Numbered from the stretch's first letter, positions 1 to 7,730 are shown. The stretch: 64,000 nucleotides of DNA from Mycolicibacterium goodii (GCF_001187505.1 NZ_CP012150.1:6420048-6484047); one strand, 5' to 3'. The notes: a model not told the origin generated them from the sequence alone. Made by a program: numbers and translations.

Positions 1-635
1 TGATTCGTCAGTCGCCCCGCAATCTCATACTCGGCATCCTGGCGAGCTTCGGTCCGAACATCGGCTTCTACGTCCCTGTCGTGTTCGGCACCAGTTACGC
101 CGCCCAGCACGGCGGTGTCACCGCGGCCGATCTCACGACGATCCACATCGTGGTTTACCTCGTCGGCATCGGCATCACCGTCCTCAGTGGGTTCCTGGCG
201 GATCGCTGGACGAAGCGCGGGACGTTCATCCTCGGTGCGCTCATCACCGCGGTCGCGGCGCTTCCGTTCTTCTGGCTCATCGATTCGCAGAACCTTCCGC
301 GGATCTGGGCTGCCTTCCTGCTGTTCTCGATCGGTTTCTACGTCATGGCCGGTGCGCAGGGAGCGTTGCTGGCGAGCCTGTTCACACGCCGGACGCGTTT
401 CACCGGAGTAGCGGTCTCCCGCGAGTTCTCCGCTGCGATTGCCGGCGGGACGGCGCCCTTCATCGCCGCACTGCTCGTGGCGTGGGGTGGCCCGTTGTCG
501 GTGTCCTGCTACGCGATTGCCCTTCTTGTCCTGTGTGCTCTCGCCGCGTACGGCACGGTGGCGCACGACGACTCCGAACAGGACGACTCCGCCTTGCTCA
601 ACCTGACTGCGCCGGTGCACAAGGAGGCGGTGTGA
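1..635 (+). CDS. MFS transporter, metabolite:H+ symporter (MHS) type, C-terminal part
   Basis: The 5' end lies outside the window; the frame is open from base 3 and ends with TGA at 633-635. About 210 residues remain, with several hydrophobic helices and an MFS loop motif (GFLADRWTKRG) near the middle. The late segment LFTRRTRFTGVAVSREFSAAIAGG resembles the corresponding part of MHS-family symporters of organic acids (ShiA/ProP type). It probably imports the substrate used by the following enzymes; the substrate is unknown. The stop overlaps the next gene's GTG by 4 nt (GTGA), so it heads or sits inside an operon running to 3943. Confidence 0.75.
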   Translation, partial: IRQSPRNLILGILASFGPNIGFYVPVVFGTSYAAQHGGVTAADLTTIHIVVYLVGIGITVLSGFLADRWTKRGTFILGALITAVAALPFFWLIDSQNLPRIWAAFLLFSIGFYVMAGAQGALLASLFTRRTRFTGVAVSREFSAAIAGGTAPFIAALLVAWGGPLSVSCYAIALLVLCALAAYGTVAHDDSEQDDSALLNLTAPVHKEAV

Positions 636-1348
636 CTGATTTCGTGATCGTGCACGGCAGTTGGCATGATGGCACCCTGCTCGAACCTGTCGCTGCCGCG
701 ATCCGCGGTCTCGGCCACCGCGCGTACGCGCCGACTGTGGCCGGACATGGGCACGGGGCCGACACCAACGTATCCATTGACGACGGTGTTCAGTCCGTCG
801 TCGACTACTGCCGCACCCGTGACCTACATGAGATCGTGCTCGTCGGCCACAGTTTCGGCGGCACCATCATCGCAAGGGTCGCCGAGGAGATCCCGGATCG
901 AATCACTCGGCTCATCTTCTGGAGCGCATTTGTGCCACGACCGGGTCACAGTGTCACCGACGAAGTCGAGCAACCGTCGATCCCTGCCGCCGAAAAGCAC
1001 GCCCCGGCAACCGGATCGTCCGAGTCCCTGTCGCTACAGGTGTGGAGGGAGGTATTCGTTCCCGACGTCGAGCCAGAGCAAGCGGCGGCTTGGCATGCCC
1101 TCCTCTCCCCCGAGCCGCGCGGCCCGAAGACGGAACGACTCGACCTGCGGCGCTTCTATCGATCCAGTTTGCCGATGCACTACATCGATGCCGTCGACGA
1201 CCGGGCGTTGCCTCGGGGGCTGGACCGAGAGGCCATGATCGAGCGGCTCGGAAACGTACGCGTTCACCGCGTTCGGGGCGGTCACGAGGTTCTCTTCACC
1301 GATCCGGAGCGCATTGCCGCCGTGATCGTCGAGGCGGGAGTGTCATGA
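632..1348 (+). CDS. alpha/beta hydrolase
   Basis: A 238-aa hydrolase of the alpha/beta fold. The nucleophile elbow GHSFGG is visible near residue 74, and the N-terminal FVIVHGSWHD is the usual first strand with oxyanion-loop HG. A late His (VRGGHEVLFTDPE) is the likely catalytic base. The GTG start at 632 overlaps the upstream stop by 4 nt and is preceded by AAGGAGG at 621-627; earlier in-frame starts would run far into the transporter gene. It probably acts in the cytoplasm on an ester or lactone in the same pathway as the following oxidoreductases. The substrate cannot be read from the sequence. Confidence 0.8.
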   Translation: MTDFVIVHGSWHDGTLLEPVAAAIRGLGHRAYAPTVAGHGHGADTNVSIDDGVQSVVDYCRTRDLHEIVLVGHSFGGTIIARVAEEIPDRITRLIFWSAFVPRPGHSVTDEVEQPSIPAAEKHAPATGSSESLSLQVWREVFVPDVEPEQAAAWHALLSPEPRGPKTERLDLRRFYRSSLPMHYIDAVDDRALPRGLDREAMIERLGNVRVHRVRGGHEVLFTDPERIAAVIVEAGVS

Positions 1349-2769
1349 GCCGCCGGTCCAATCGGGGTGCAGGCGAACAGGTCTGGATTGACGGCGGCAC
1401 CGTCCCGGTCGCCGGTGAGTACGACGTCGTTGTCGTCGGCGGCGGTCCCTCGGGCGTCGCCGCTGCGATTGCGGCTGCTCGTGGCGGTGCTCGAACCGCT
1501 CTCATCGAACGTGCCGCCTTCCTCGGCGGCACGGCGACCGGAGCGATGGTCGCGAGCTTCATGGGCTTCTATTGGAAGGACCATCGGGTGGTCGGAGGTA
1601 TCGGCTACGAACTGACTCAGCGCCTTGAGCATCGTGGAGCCTCGAGCGGTTTCAGGCGGTACGTACTCGCTGAAGCCAGCGACCAGTCGCTGGATGTCAT
1701 CACCTTTCCGTTCGACCCAGAGACGCTCAAGATCGTGCTCGACGAGATGCTCGTCGAAGCAGGCGTACATCCGTACCTTCATGCGCAAGCGATCGCCGCA
1801 TGGAAAGAAGACGGCGGCTGCGCCGGGGTCGTCTATCAAGGGGTGATCGGCCGAAAAGTTCTGCGCAGCAAAACGATCATCGACGCAAGCGCCAACGGCT
1901 CGATCGCAGTCTCAGCGGGGGCAGCACGTGAAGAAGCGCGGCAAGATCCTCGCCGGCGCCAGCCGATGACCCAAGTAGCACGGCTCGTCAACGTCGATGT
2001 CGCTCGATTCCGTCGCCTTCCGCAACCGGCCAAGCAGCAACTCGCGAGGCGCGGCCTCGAGCGCGGCGTACTCACGCAGAAGCTCCTGTCCGTGCTCAGC
2101 TCACCACACGGCGATGACGCGATCGTCCTGATGACACGCGTCTCCGAACGCGACGGCACTGATGAGCGGCAATTGGCACTGGCCGAGATCGAGGGCCGTC
2201 AGCTCGTGAGTCGACTCATCCCGTTCCTACGCGCAGAAGTGCCCGGCTTCGAAAACGCTCGTCTCGGCACGCTCGCATCGTGGATCGGGGTTCGAGAGAC
2301 CTGGCGCGTCATCGGCGATTACGTCATCACCGGGGATGACGTCATCGCAGGCAACTCATTCGACGACGCAATAGCCCTGGGCGCCGGTCCACTCGACACG
2401 CACCACTCCGCAGGCGCCGGCCTGTCCCTCGCGGTTCCCGACCGTCCGTTTCAGATCCCGTACCGAGCACTACTGCCTCGCAACGTCGACGGGTTGATCA
2501 CAACCGGCCGATGCGTGTCCGCGACCCGCGAAGGCATGGCCGGACTGCGGCACATGGGCACCGTCATGGCGATGGGCCAGGCCGCTGGGACCGCCGCTGC
2601 TCTCGCGGCCGGGCAGGGCGTACCTCCCCGTGCCTTGTCTCCGTCGGCGATCCAAGAGGCGCTCGTCCGGGACGGCGCCATCCCCACGGCAGCCGACGCC
2701 GTGCCCTTCACTGACCCTGTGACGGCCGCGCAGAGAACCCCTGCAACGTCGGAAGGAGGCGCAGCATGA
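1345..2769 (+). CDS. FAD-dependent oxidoreductase (FAD_oxidored family)
   Basis: A 474-aa flavoprotein. A dinucleotide-binding motif VVVVGGGPSGVAAAIAAARGG lies near residues 30-50, followed by the LGGTATGAMV segment typical of the FAD-dependent oxidoreductase family related to fumarate reductase/succinate dehydrogenase flavoproteins. The C-terminal GLITTGRCVSATREGMAGLRHMGTVMAMGQAAGTAAALA is the family's second FAD-contact region. The ATG start at 1345 overlaps the hydrolase stop by 4 nt (ATGA). Partner genes suggest that it oxidises or reduces a small metabolite in a catabolic pathway. No substrate is inferred. Confidence 0.8.
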   Translation: MSRRSNRGAGEQVWIDGGTVPVAGEYDVVVVGGGPSGVAAAIAAARGGARTALIERAAFLGGTATGAMVASFMGFYWKDHRVVGGIGYELTQRLEHRGASSGFRRYVLAEASDQSLDVITFPFDPETLKIVLDEMLVEAGVHPYLHAQAIAAWKEDGGCAGVVYQGVIGRKVLRSKTIIDASANGSIAVSAGAAREEARQDPRRRQPMTQVARLVNVDVARFRRLPQPAKQQLARRGLERGVLTQKLLSVLSSPHGDDAIVLMTRVSERDGTDERQLALAEIEGRQLVSRLIPFLRAEVPGFENARLGTLASWIGVRETWRVIGDYVITGDDVIAGNSFDDAIALGAGPLDTHHSAGAGLSLAVPDRPFQIPYRALLPRNVDGLITTGRCVSATREGMAGLRHMGTVMAMGQAAGTAAALAAGQGVPPRALSPSAIQEALVRDGAIPTAADAVPFTDPVTAAQRTPATSEGGAA

Positions 2770-2828
2770 CCGACGTCCGCGCGTGGGAACTCGCCGTCTG
2801 GACAGTCGGTCAGGAGGACCGCAGGTGA
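2766..2828 (+). CDS. 20-codon coupled ORF between two operon genes
   Basis: A very short ORF, MTDVRAWELAVWTVGQEDRR. Its ATG overlaps the upstream stop by 4 nt (ATGA at 2766-2769) and its TGA overlaps the downstream GTG start by 4 nt (GTGA at 2825-2828). GGAGG at 2755-2759 lies 6 nt before its start, a good ribosome binding site. It may be a real microprotein, a translational coupler for the dehydrogenase, or the decayed 5' end of a lost gene. The tight fit on both sides and the good Shine-Dalgarno favour translation, but no function is claimed. Confidence 0.4.
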   Translation: MTDVRAWELAVWTVGQEDRR

Positions 2829-3943
2829 CCACGAGCCGCGTCGCACGCACCGTCAGTCCCGGCCGACTCACATTTGAGGACCGCAAGATCGCATCGCCGC
2901 ACAGTGGCGAGGCCGTTGTGCGCATCGAGCACGTCACGCTCTGCGGCACCGACCTGCACATCTGGGAGGGTGAATACCTCAACCCGTTCCCCATCGTCCA
3001 GGGACACGAGGCCGCGGGGACCGTCGAGTCCGTCGCAGATCCGGCCGACGCCTCCATGACCGGAACGCGGGTCGTGATCTCCCCGGTGCGCTCGTGCGGA
3101 GACTGCCATGCCTGCCGCACCGGACGCGAAAACGTATGCGAACGCGTATCGGTGCTCGGATGTTACGAGGACGGCACGCTCGCGTCCCGAGTCGTCGTCC
3201 CGGTCTCGGCGCTACATCAGGTGCCAGATGCCGTGCCATCTGAACTGGCTCCCCTGAGCGAGCCTGCCAGCATTGCGCTGCAGGCAGTCCGGCGCGGACG
3301 GCCCGTTGCCGGCGAACTCGCTCTCGTGCTGGGCTGCGGACCAATCGGTCTCATCACGACCATGGCACTGCGTCAATCTGGTGTCGATGTCGTCGCGGTC
3401 GACACCATCGAGGAGCGCGCGAGATTCGCCGAGCGCTTCGGTGCAGTTGCGACCATCGCGCTGGCTCCGGGACAACGGTGTCCGTCGCACGAAGAGGTCG
3501 CCGATGCAGCCGGAAGCGACCCAGCACGGGCTGTCAGCCTCGTCATCGAGGCCACGGGGTCGCCCACGGCCCTCGCCTCCGCCATGGACGTCGTCGCCCA
3601 TGCCGGCCGGGTCGTTGTCGTCGGAATCTCTGATCGGGATGTCACGCTGCCGCATCGAACCATCGCCTTCAAGGAGCTGGACGTCCTCGGTAGTCGCAAC
3701 AGCGTCGGCCTGATCCCCGACGGTCTCGGCCTGATTGCTCAGAACCCGGCTGCGTTCAGAAGTCTCATCACGCATCGGTTCCCGTTCGATGAAACAGCGG
3801 ATGCGCTGCGGACCCTCAGGACCGATACGGCACACGTTCGGAAGGTCCTGATCATGATGGGATCCGGGGTTCAGGACCATCGCACCGACCTCGCATCGAC
3901 AGGGGCTGTGAGCTCCTCGGCGACGGTGCCGAGCATGGGATGA
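2825..3943 (+). CDS. zinc-dependent alcohol dehydrogenase (MDR family)
   Basis: A 372-aa medium-chain dehydrogenase. Catalytic zinc ligands are visible as CGTDLH and GHE (residues about 39-65). The structural zinc site is CGDCHACRTGRENVC (about 98-112), and the Rossmann glycine region LVLGCGPIGL lies near residue 170. It should oxidise an alcohol or polyol with NAD(P). GTG at 2825 is chosen over GTG 2783 because GGAGG (2813-2817) precedes it by 7 nt and it overlaps the small ORF's stop by 4 nt. It is the last gene of the operon that begins left of the window. Confidence 0.85.
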   Translation: MTTSRVARTVSPGRLTFEDRKIASPHSGEAVVRIEHVTLCGTDLHIWEGEYLNPFPIVQGHEAAGTVESVADPADASMTGTRVVISPVRSCGDCHACRTGRENVCERVSVLGCYEDGTLASRVVVPVSALHQVPDAVPSELAPLSEPASIALQAVRRGRPVAGELALVLGCGPIGLITTMALRQSGVDVVAVDTIEERARFAERFGAVATIALAPGQRCPSHEEVADAAGSDPARAVSLVIEATGSPTALASAMDVVAHAGRVVVVGISDRDVTLPHRTIAFKELDVLGSRNSVGLIPDGLGLIAQNPAAFRSLITHRFPFDETADALRTLRTDTAHVRKVLIMMGSGVQDHRTDLASTGAVSSSATVPSMG

Positions 3944-4042
3944 GCTCGCGGACCGCCATCGACGGGGCGGGCATGACGAACGCCCGGTAGGCACCGGTCG
4001 TCGCCGTCCGCGAAAACCGCGCCGACCGGTCGTCGGCGTTGC

Positions 4043-4630
4043 ATGATCGACGGCATGCGCGCACACCACGAAAATCACGTCGGGGTCGCGCGCAACGAGA
4101 CCGAGGCCGAGCGGCTGGACCGTAACTGGAACAACCTGCTGCAGGAACTGCGTGTGGTGCAGACCGGTGTGCAGCTACTGACGGGCCTGCTGCTGACCCT
4201 GCCGTTCCAGGAGAAGTTCGAGGTTCTCGACGCCACGATGCGCACGGTGTACCTCATCACCGTCGGCTGCTCGGCCGGATCCACCGCACTGCTCGTGGCG
4301 CCGGTTGCCATGCACCGCATGGTGTTTCGTCGGCACCGGATGAACCTCGTTGTGACCGCGGCGCACCGCTGCGCCTATGCCGGACTGCTGCTGCTCGGGT
4401 TCGCGATGGCGGGGGTGGTGCTGATCATCTTCGACACCGTCGCCAGCCGCCGCGCCGGCTTCATCGCGGGCGCGGTGGCGCTGATTGTGTTCGTGGGTTT
4501 CTGGATCGTCTGGCCGTTCGCGATGCGGTCCGGCACGCCCATGTCGGGTGCGTCCCGCAGGTCGACCGGCAGCTCGACCGGCAGCTCAACCGGCAGCTCA
4601 ACCGGCACTGTCGCGCAGCGCCGCGAGTAG
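4043..4630 (+). CDS. DUF6328-type integral membrane protein
   Basis: A 195-aa protein. After a soluble, charged N-terminus (NETEAERLDRNWNNLLQELRVVQTG) it carries four predicted membrane helices with an RRHRMN loop between the second and third. This layout matches the actinobacterial DUF6328 family, whose function is unknown. The C-terminus ends in three copies of SSTG encoded by a tandem 12-mer. Starts at 4043 (ATG) and 4055 (ATG) are both possible. The 3' end overlaps the convergent oxidoreductase gene by 33 nt. Confidence 0.65.
   Translation: MIDGMRAHHENHVGVARNETEAERLDRNWNNLLQELRVVQTGVQLLTGLLLTLPFQEKFEVLDATMRTVYLITVGCSAGSTALLVAPVAMHRMVFRRHRMNLVVTAAHRCAYAGLLLLGFAMAGVVLIIFDTVASRRAGFIAGAVALIVFVGFWIVWPFAMRSGTPMSGASRRSTGSSTGSSTGSSTGTVAQRRE
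4563..4610 (+). repeat. tandem 12-bp repeat, four copies
   Basis: Four adjacent 12-mers of the form CRACCGGCAGCT (last copy degenerate) lie in frame at the 3' end of the DUF6328 gene. They encode Ser-Thr-Gly-Ser steps. The array extends into the 3' end of the convergent gene on the other strand. Copy number could vary by slippage. Confidence 0.85.
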
Positions 4631-5584
4631 CGGCTTGGCGGCCTCGGCCAGGAACCGTTCCTGACTGTCACCGCCGATCTGGATCAGTGCGATGTCGGTG
4701 AAACCGGCCTGAAGGTACTCGTCCACGGCGGCGACGATTGCGTCGAGATCGGGACCGCACGGGATGGCCGATGCCACGTCTTCGGGCCGCACGAACTGTG
4801 TGGCGGCAGCGAATCCGGCCGGGGTGGGCAGGTCGGCGTTCACCGCCCAGCCGCCGGCGAACCACCGGAACTGGTCGTGCGCGCGGGCGATCGCGACATC
4901 CCGGTCAGGGTCCCAGCACACGGGTATCTGTCCGACGACCCGACCCTCGGGCAGAATGCCGGTGGCCTGGCGGCGCTTGCGCCAGTCCTCCACCACGGCC
5001 CCGTCCGGTGCGGCGTTGATCAGGTGGTCGGTCGCCACCGCGAGCTTCTCGACGGCCTTCTCGCCGGTCAGGGAGACACCGATGCCCACCGGCTCGTCGG
5101 GGACGTCCCAGATCCGCGCGGAGTCGACCTCGAAGAACTCACCACGGAAGTCGATCAAATCGCCGGTGAACAACTCCCGGATGATCTTGATGGCCTCGGC
5201 CAGCATGTCGAGGCGGCGTTCGACGGTCGGCCAGCCCTTTCCGACGACGTGTTCGTTGAGGTTCTCCCCGCTGCCCAACCCGAGCGTGAACCGTCCGTCG
5301 GACAGGATCTGGACGGTGGCGGCCTGCTGCGCCACCACGGCCGGGTGGTAGCGCATCGTCGGGCAGGTGACATACGAGTACAGGTGCGCCGATTCAGTGG
5401 CGTGGGCGACCGCCCCCAGCACGGCCCATGCGTTCGGGGCGTGCCCCTGGCTGGTCAGCCAGGGCGAGAAATGGTCGCTGCACACCTCGAAGTCGAATCC
5501 CACCTGTTCGGCGCCGACGGCGTAACGAACAAGATCTTTGGGGCCGCTCTGCTCTGTCATCAGCGTGTATCCGAACCTCGTCAT
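4598..5584 (-). CDS. LLM-class F420-dependent oxidoreductase (TIGR03557-like)
   Basis: A 328-aa luciferase-like (TIM-barrel) protein. Family landmarks are FGYTLMTEQSGP at the N-terminus, FEVCSDHFSPWL, and DGRFTLGLGSGENLNEHVVG, the pattern of F420-dependent enzymes near glucose-6-phosphate dehydrogenase (Fgd-like). It probably uses coenzyme F420; the substrate is unknown. ATG 5584 is chosen over upstream in-frame codons because a SigF-type promoter ends 9 nt before it, so longer forms could not be made from that transcript. It is convergent with the DUF6328 gene. Confidence 0.8.
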   Translation of the reverse strand: MTRFGYTLMTEQSGPKDLVRYAVGAEQVGFDFEVCSDHFSPWLTSQGHAPNAWAVLGAVAHATESAHLYSYVTCPTMRYHPAVVAQQAATVQILSDGRFTLGLGSGENLNEHVVGKGWPTVERRLDMLAEAIKIIRELFTGDLIDFRGEFFEVDSARIWDVPDEPVGIGVSLTGEKAVEKLAVATDHLINAAPDGAVVEDWRKRRQATGILPEGRVVGQIPVCWDPDRDVAIARAHDQFRWFAGGWAVNADLPTPAGFAAATQFVRPEDVASAIPCGPDLDAIVAAVDEYLQAGFTDIALIQIGGDSQERFLAEAAKPLLAALRDSAG

Positions 5585-5593
5585 GCAGTGCGG

Positions 5594-5618
5594 ATACCCG
5601 TGCACAAAGCCGCGAAAC
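5594..5618 (-). promoter_or_regulatory. SigF-type promoter for the F420 oxidoreductase
   Basis: On the minus strand GTTT (5618-5615), 15 nt, then GGGTAT (5599-5594), matching the mycobacterial SigF consensus. Only 9 nt separate the -10 from ATG 5584, so the transcript would be leaderless or nearly so. The plus strand of the same interval carries GGGTAC 9 nt before the divergent ATG 5635 but without a good -35. Confidence 0.75.
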
Positions 5619-5634
5619 TGGGTACCCGCCGCAT

Positions 5635-5985
5635 ATGACCGAAGCACAGATCGGACAGTCCGGGACATCGGGGAACGCCGCACGCAAGACGCGGATCTCG
5701 GCGACATGGGTGCTGGCGCTGCTCACGATTCCGGCCGCAGTCGCGGTGTTCCTGTATGGCATGGGCGCGGTGATGAGCATGGCCGGCTGCGCCGACGACG
5801 CGTGTGCGAACCAGGGGCCGGGTGAGTTCTGGTTCGGCGTGCTGTTCTACGGGGCGCCGGTGGTTCCGGTGGTGGTGATCGCGCTGACCGTTTTCGCCGC
5901 GCGCACCCGCCGCGGCATCCTGGTGCCGATCATCGGGCTGGCGCTGCTGGCGCTCGACTTCATCGTGTTGGCCGCCACCTTCTGA
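5635..5985 (+). CDS. small three-helix membrane protein, unknown function
   Basis: A 116-aa protein with a polar N-terminus (about 20 residues) and three hydrophobic segments: TWVLALLTIPAAVAVFLYGMGAV, FWFGVLFYGAPVVPVVVIALTVFAA and ILVPIIGLALLALDFIVLAATF. Two Cys lie in the first loop (AGCADDACANQG), possibly forming an external disulfide. ATG 5635 is preceded by GGGTAC at a spacing like the neighbouring SigF promoters, but no GTTT is seen, so regulation is uncertain. It is divergent from the F420 oxidoreductase. No family recognised. Confidence 0.6.
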   Translation: MTEAQIGQSGTSGNAARKTRISATWVLALLTIPAAVAVFLYGMGAVMSMAGCADDACANQGPGEFWFGVLFYGAPVVPVVVIALTVFAARTRRGILVPIIGLALLALDFIVLAATF

Positions 5986-6007
5986 GACTGCTGTACCCGC
6001 GCGCCGA

Positions 6008-6038
6008 TGCCTGCGGGCGACCGCATCGCCCGCAGGCA
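6008..6038. terminator. hairpin between convergent genes
   Basis: Perfect inverted repeat: 13-bp arms TGCCTGCGGGCGA (6008-6020) and TCGCCCGCAGGCA (6026-6038) with a 5-nt loop. It lies between the stop of the membrane protein gene (5985) and the stop of usfY copy 1 (6053), so it can serve both strands. No strong T-run follows, as is common in mycobacteria. Confidence 0.65.
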
Positions 6039-6052
6039 CAACCCGGTGGGAC

Positions 6053-6361
6053 CTAACTGCTGGGGCGCTGCCTCATCACGCCGGGATGCTCTGAGTACCA
6101 ACGGTCTTCGATGCGCCGCACCCGCAGGTGCTCGAGTGCCAACCACAACGATCCGATGACGAACCCGGCGGCCGCGAGGCTCACCAGGGCCAGTCCCACA
6201 TCGTGGTGGCTGGTGGCGAATGCGGCGAGGGAACCGACGAACGTCACCAGCGCCAGGCCGATCACGATCAGCGCGGGCATGATCATGTTGTCCTTCATCG
6301 ACTCCCCGGCATGCGGCCGCGTCGTGCGGGCATGATCGACAGGATCCTTCGGGCCTTTCAT
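6053..6361 (-). CDS. usfY: UsfY-like membrane protein, copy 1
   Basis: A 102-aa protein with the signature DPVDHARTTRPHAGE near the N-terminus, two membrane helices (ALIVIGLALVTFVGSLAAFAT and a second), and the conserved tail EHLRVRRIEDRWYSEHPG. This matches mycobacterial UsfY (Rv3288c in M. tuberculosis lies next to usfX-sigF). ATG 6361 is chosen because AAGGAG lies 5 nt upstream and it aligns with the starts of the other two copies. No convincing SigF promoter is seen directly upstream of this copy. Two paralogs lie at 26651-26956 and 32890-33189. Function unknown. Confidence 0.75.
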   Translation of the reverse strand: MKGPKDPVDHARTTRPHAGESMKDNMIMPALIVIGLALVTFVGSLAAFATSHHDVGLALVSLAAAGFVIGSLWLALEHLRVRRIEDRWYSEHPGVMRQRPSS

Positions 6362-6462
6362 GGCTGCTCCTTCCGCCATTGCTCCGCCCTGGCATTCGGG
6401 GCTGATTCCCACGGTAGAACGATTTGCGCCCGCAAGGGGCCGAACCGACGATGATCGAAGAA

Positions 6463-6489
6463 GGGCCCCGCCGACGCGCGGCGGGGCCC
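6463..6489 (-). terminator. terminator of the 7208-6515 operon
   Basis: GGGCCCCGCCG (6463-6473), 5-nt loop, CGGCGGGGCCC (6479-6489). Read on the minus strand it is followed by TTCTTCG, and it lies just downstream of the stop of the Rho_N-domain gene (6515). An intrinsic terminator is likely. Confidence 0.75.
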
Positions 6490-6514
6490 TGCTCGGGACG
6501 TGCGTGGATTGCGC

Positions 6515-6772
6515 TCAGTGGTTCCTGAGCATCTTCACCAGCTCGCTCTTGTTCTTGTCGGAATAGCCGCTGATCCCAAGTTCTTTCGCGCGGCTTCGCA
6601 GGTCGGATACCGTCCAGTCCTCGTAGGAGCCGGACTTGCCGCCCGAACGCCCCACGTTGGAACGCCCACGCGACGCGGCCGCATTGGAGATGCGCGCCGC
6701 CTTCTCCTTCGAATCACCTTGCTTACGCAGATCTTGATAGAGCTTTTCGTCCTTGATCGATGAGTTCGGCAT
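6515..6772 (-). CDS. small basic protein with Rho N-terminal (SAP-like) domain
   Basis: An 85-aa hydrophilic protein. The N-terminal half is a DEKLYQDLRKQGDSKEKAARISNAAAS helix pair similar to ChaB-like/DUF7218 proteins. The second half, YEDWTVSDLRSRAKELGISGYSDKNKSELVKMLRNH, is a Rho termination factor N-terminal (Rho_N/SAP-like) motif known to bind nucleic acid. AGGAGG lies 6-7 nt before ATG 6772. It is the last gene of an operon headed by the SigF-type promoter at 7218-7243. It probably binds DNA or RNA under stress; this is inference. Confidence 0.75.
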   Translation of the reverse strand: MPNSSIKDEKLYQDLRKQGDSKEKAARISNAAASRGRSNVGRSGGKSGSYEDWTVSDLRSRAKELGISGYSDKNKSELVKMLRNH

Positions 6773-6811
6773 CGTTCACCTCCTACACGTCGTCCTGTAC
6801 GTCCTCGCGGT

Positions 6812-6967
6812 CTAATACCAGGCCCGGCGGCCACCGACCGGGCGCCCGATCGAGCCGAGCAGCCAGAACACCGCTCCGACAACCATCAAGATCACCCCGA
6901 CCACCCATAGCCAGTAGACGTTGAGCACCAGGCCGAGAATGAGCAGAATCGCTCCGAGAACAATCAT
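6812..6967 (-). CDS. DUF6131-type small membrane protein
   Basis: A 51-aa protein, almost all hydrophobic: MIVLGAILLILGLVLN, a short YWLW turn, VVGVILMVVGAVFWLLGSIG, then a basic tail GRPVGGRRAWY. This two-helix hairpin with a C-terminal RRAWY resembles the actinobacterial DUF6131 family. A GTGAGG Shine-Dalgarno lies 5 nt before ATG 6967, and the gene is 7 nt downstream of the preceding stop, so it is the second gene of the operon 7208-6515. Function unknown; likely stress related through the SigF promoter. Confidence 0.75.
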   Translation of the reverse strand: MIVLGAILLILGLVLNVYWLWVVGVILMVVGAVFWLLGSIGRPVGGRRAWY

Positions 6968-6974
6968 GAGGACC

Positions 6975-7208
6975 TCACTTAAGGTTGGCGATGACAGGCA
7001 TCGCGCTGGGTTCGGGTAGGCGGCATTCGCCCACCTTCGGATTCACGCCGGCGTAGTTGAGCGGTCCGGCCAGCACAGTGAGCGCGATCTGGCCCGCTGT
7101 TGCGCAATCAGTTGTCCCGGTCTGGAAATAATCCCGCTGCCATGCGGCCAGAACGCCGATCAGCAACCAGATGAGAACGAGAGTTCCGAACAAGCCACCG
7201 AGTCTCAT
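6975..7208 (-). CDS. small membrane-anchored protein, SigF-type promoter
   Basis: A 77-aa protein with one N-terminal hydrophobic helix (LGGLFGTLVLIWLLIGVLAAW) and a short outer domain with two Cys (TTDCATAGQ, VGECRLPEP). ATG 7208 is chosen because the SigF-type -10 ends 9 nt upstream; a longer upstream reading would start before the promoter. It resembles small mycobacterial SigF-regulon membrane proteins but no named family was recognised. It is the first gene of an operon with the DUF6131 and Rho_N genes. Confidence 0.7.
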   Translation of the reverse strand: MRLGGLFGTLVLIWLLIGVLAAWQRDYFQTGTTDCATAGQIALTVLAGPLNYAGVNPKVGECRLPEPSAMPVIANLK

Positions 7209-7217
7209 ACGGTGCGG

Positions 7218-7243
7218 ATACCCGGACACTTCGCACACCAAAC
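7218..7243 (-). promoter_or_regulatory. SigF-type promoter for the 7208-6515 operon
   Basis: Minus strand GTTT (7243-7240), 16 nt, GGGTAT (7223-7218), then 9 nt to ATG 7208. The downstream bases GGGTATCCGCAC are identical to those of the promoter at 5594-5618. Confidence 0.8.
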
Positions 7244-7730
7244 AAACTCGGCGAACCGACGTGTCGGACCGCGGCCGCGCCGATACGCTCCGGTACTGGT
7301 CGATCCGGATTTGATTCCATCCGCCAGCAAACCTCGCTACGGAAATACGACTGCTTGCTTAGCGCGACTATCGGCACCATGTGCCGGCCTTCGCGGACAC
7401 CGTCGGCGGCAACTCCACGTAACCGGAATGGCGCATGTTCGTCATGTTTCGGCAAACGAATGTTATTTCTGCGGCAACAACTTTCGCTCGTGCGGCAGCG
7501 CCCCGGACAGCCCGGTGGGGTGTAGCTGATGGTTTCATGAGAACCGTCGCAGAGCAATTGTCGGTGATCACGTTCTGGCGTAAAGTCCGACACAGGTTGA
7601 GTTCACAGCCGGCTGGAATCGTCATCGACGTGCAGGCCAGCACACCCTGCGCCCGGGGGCTTTGAGCGAGCAGAGCCTGAGTGACGTGACTGCAGTAAGA
7701 AACGTGTTTGTTCTACTGATGGAGTCACAC
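7244..7730. other. 487-nt region without a supported gene
   Basis: Open frames exist on both strands, but their composition and lack of ribosome binding sites do not support coding. The sequence is less GC-rich than its neighbours (for example 7430-7490). It presumably holds the promoter of the STAS gene at 7731; no SigF-type site was found in it. Confidence 0.5.

Noticed and set aside
6340..6460. A SigF-type promoter for usfY copy 1 (GGGAAT near the right distance on the minus strand).
   Set aside because: No GTTT occurs 15-17 nt upstream of it, so the -10 alone is not enough evidence.
7244..7730. Several short open frames in the gap before the STAS gene.
   Set aside because: No ribosome binding sites, irregular composition and no recognisable domain; treated as non-coding.
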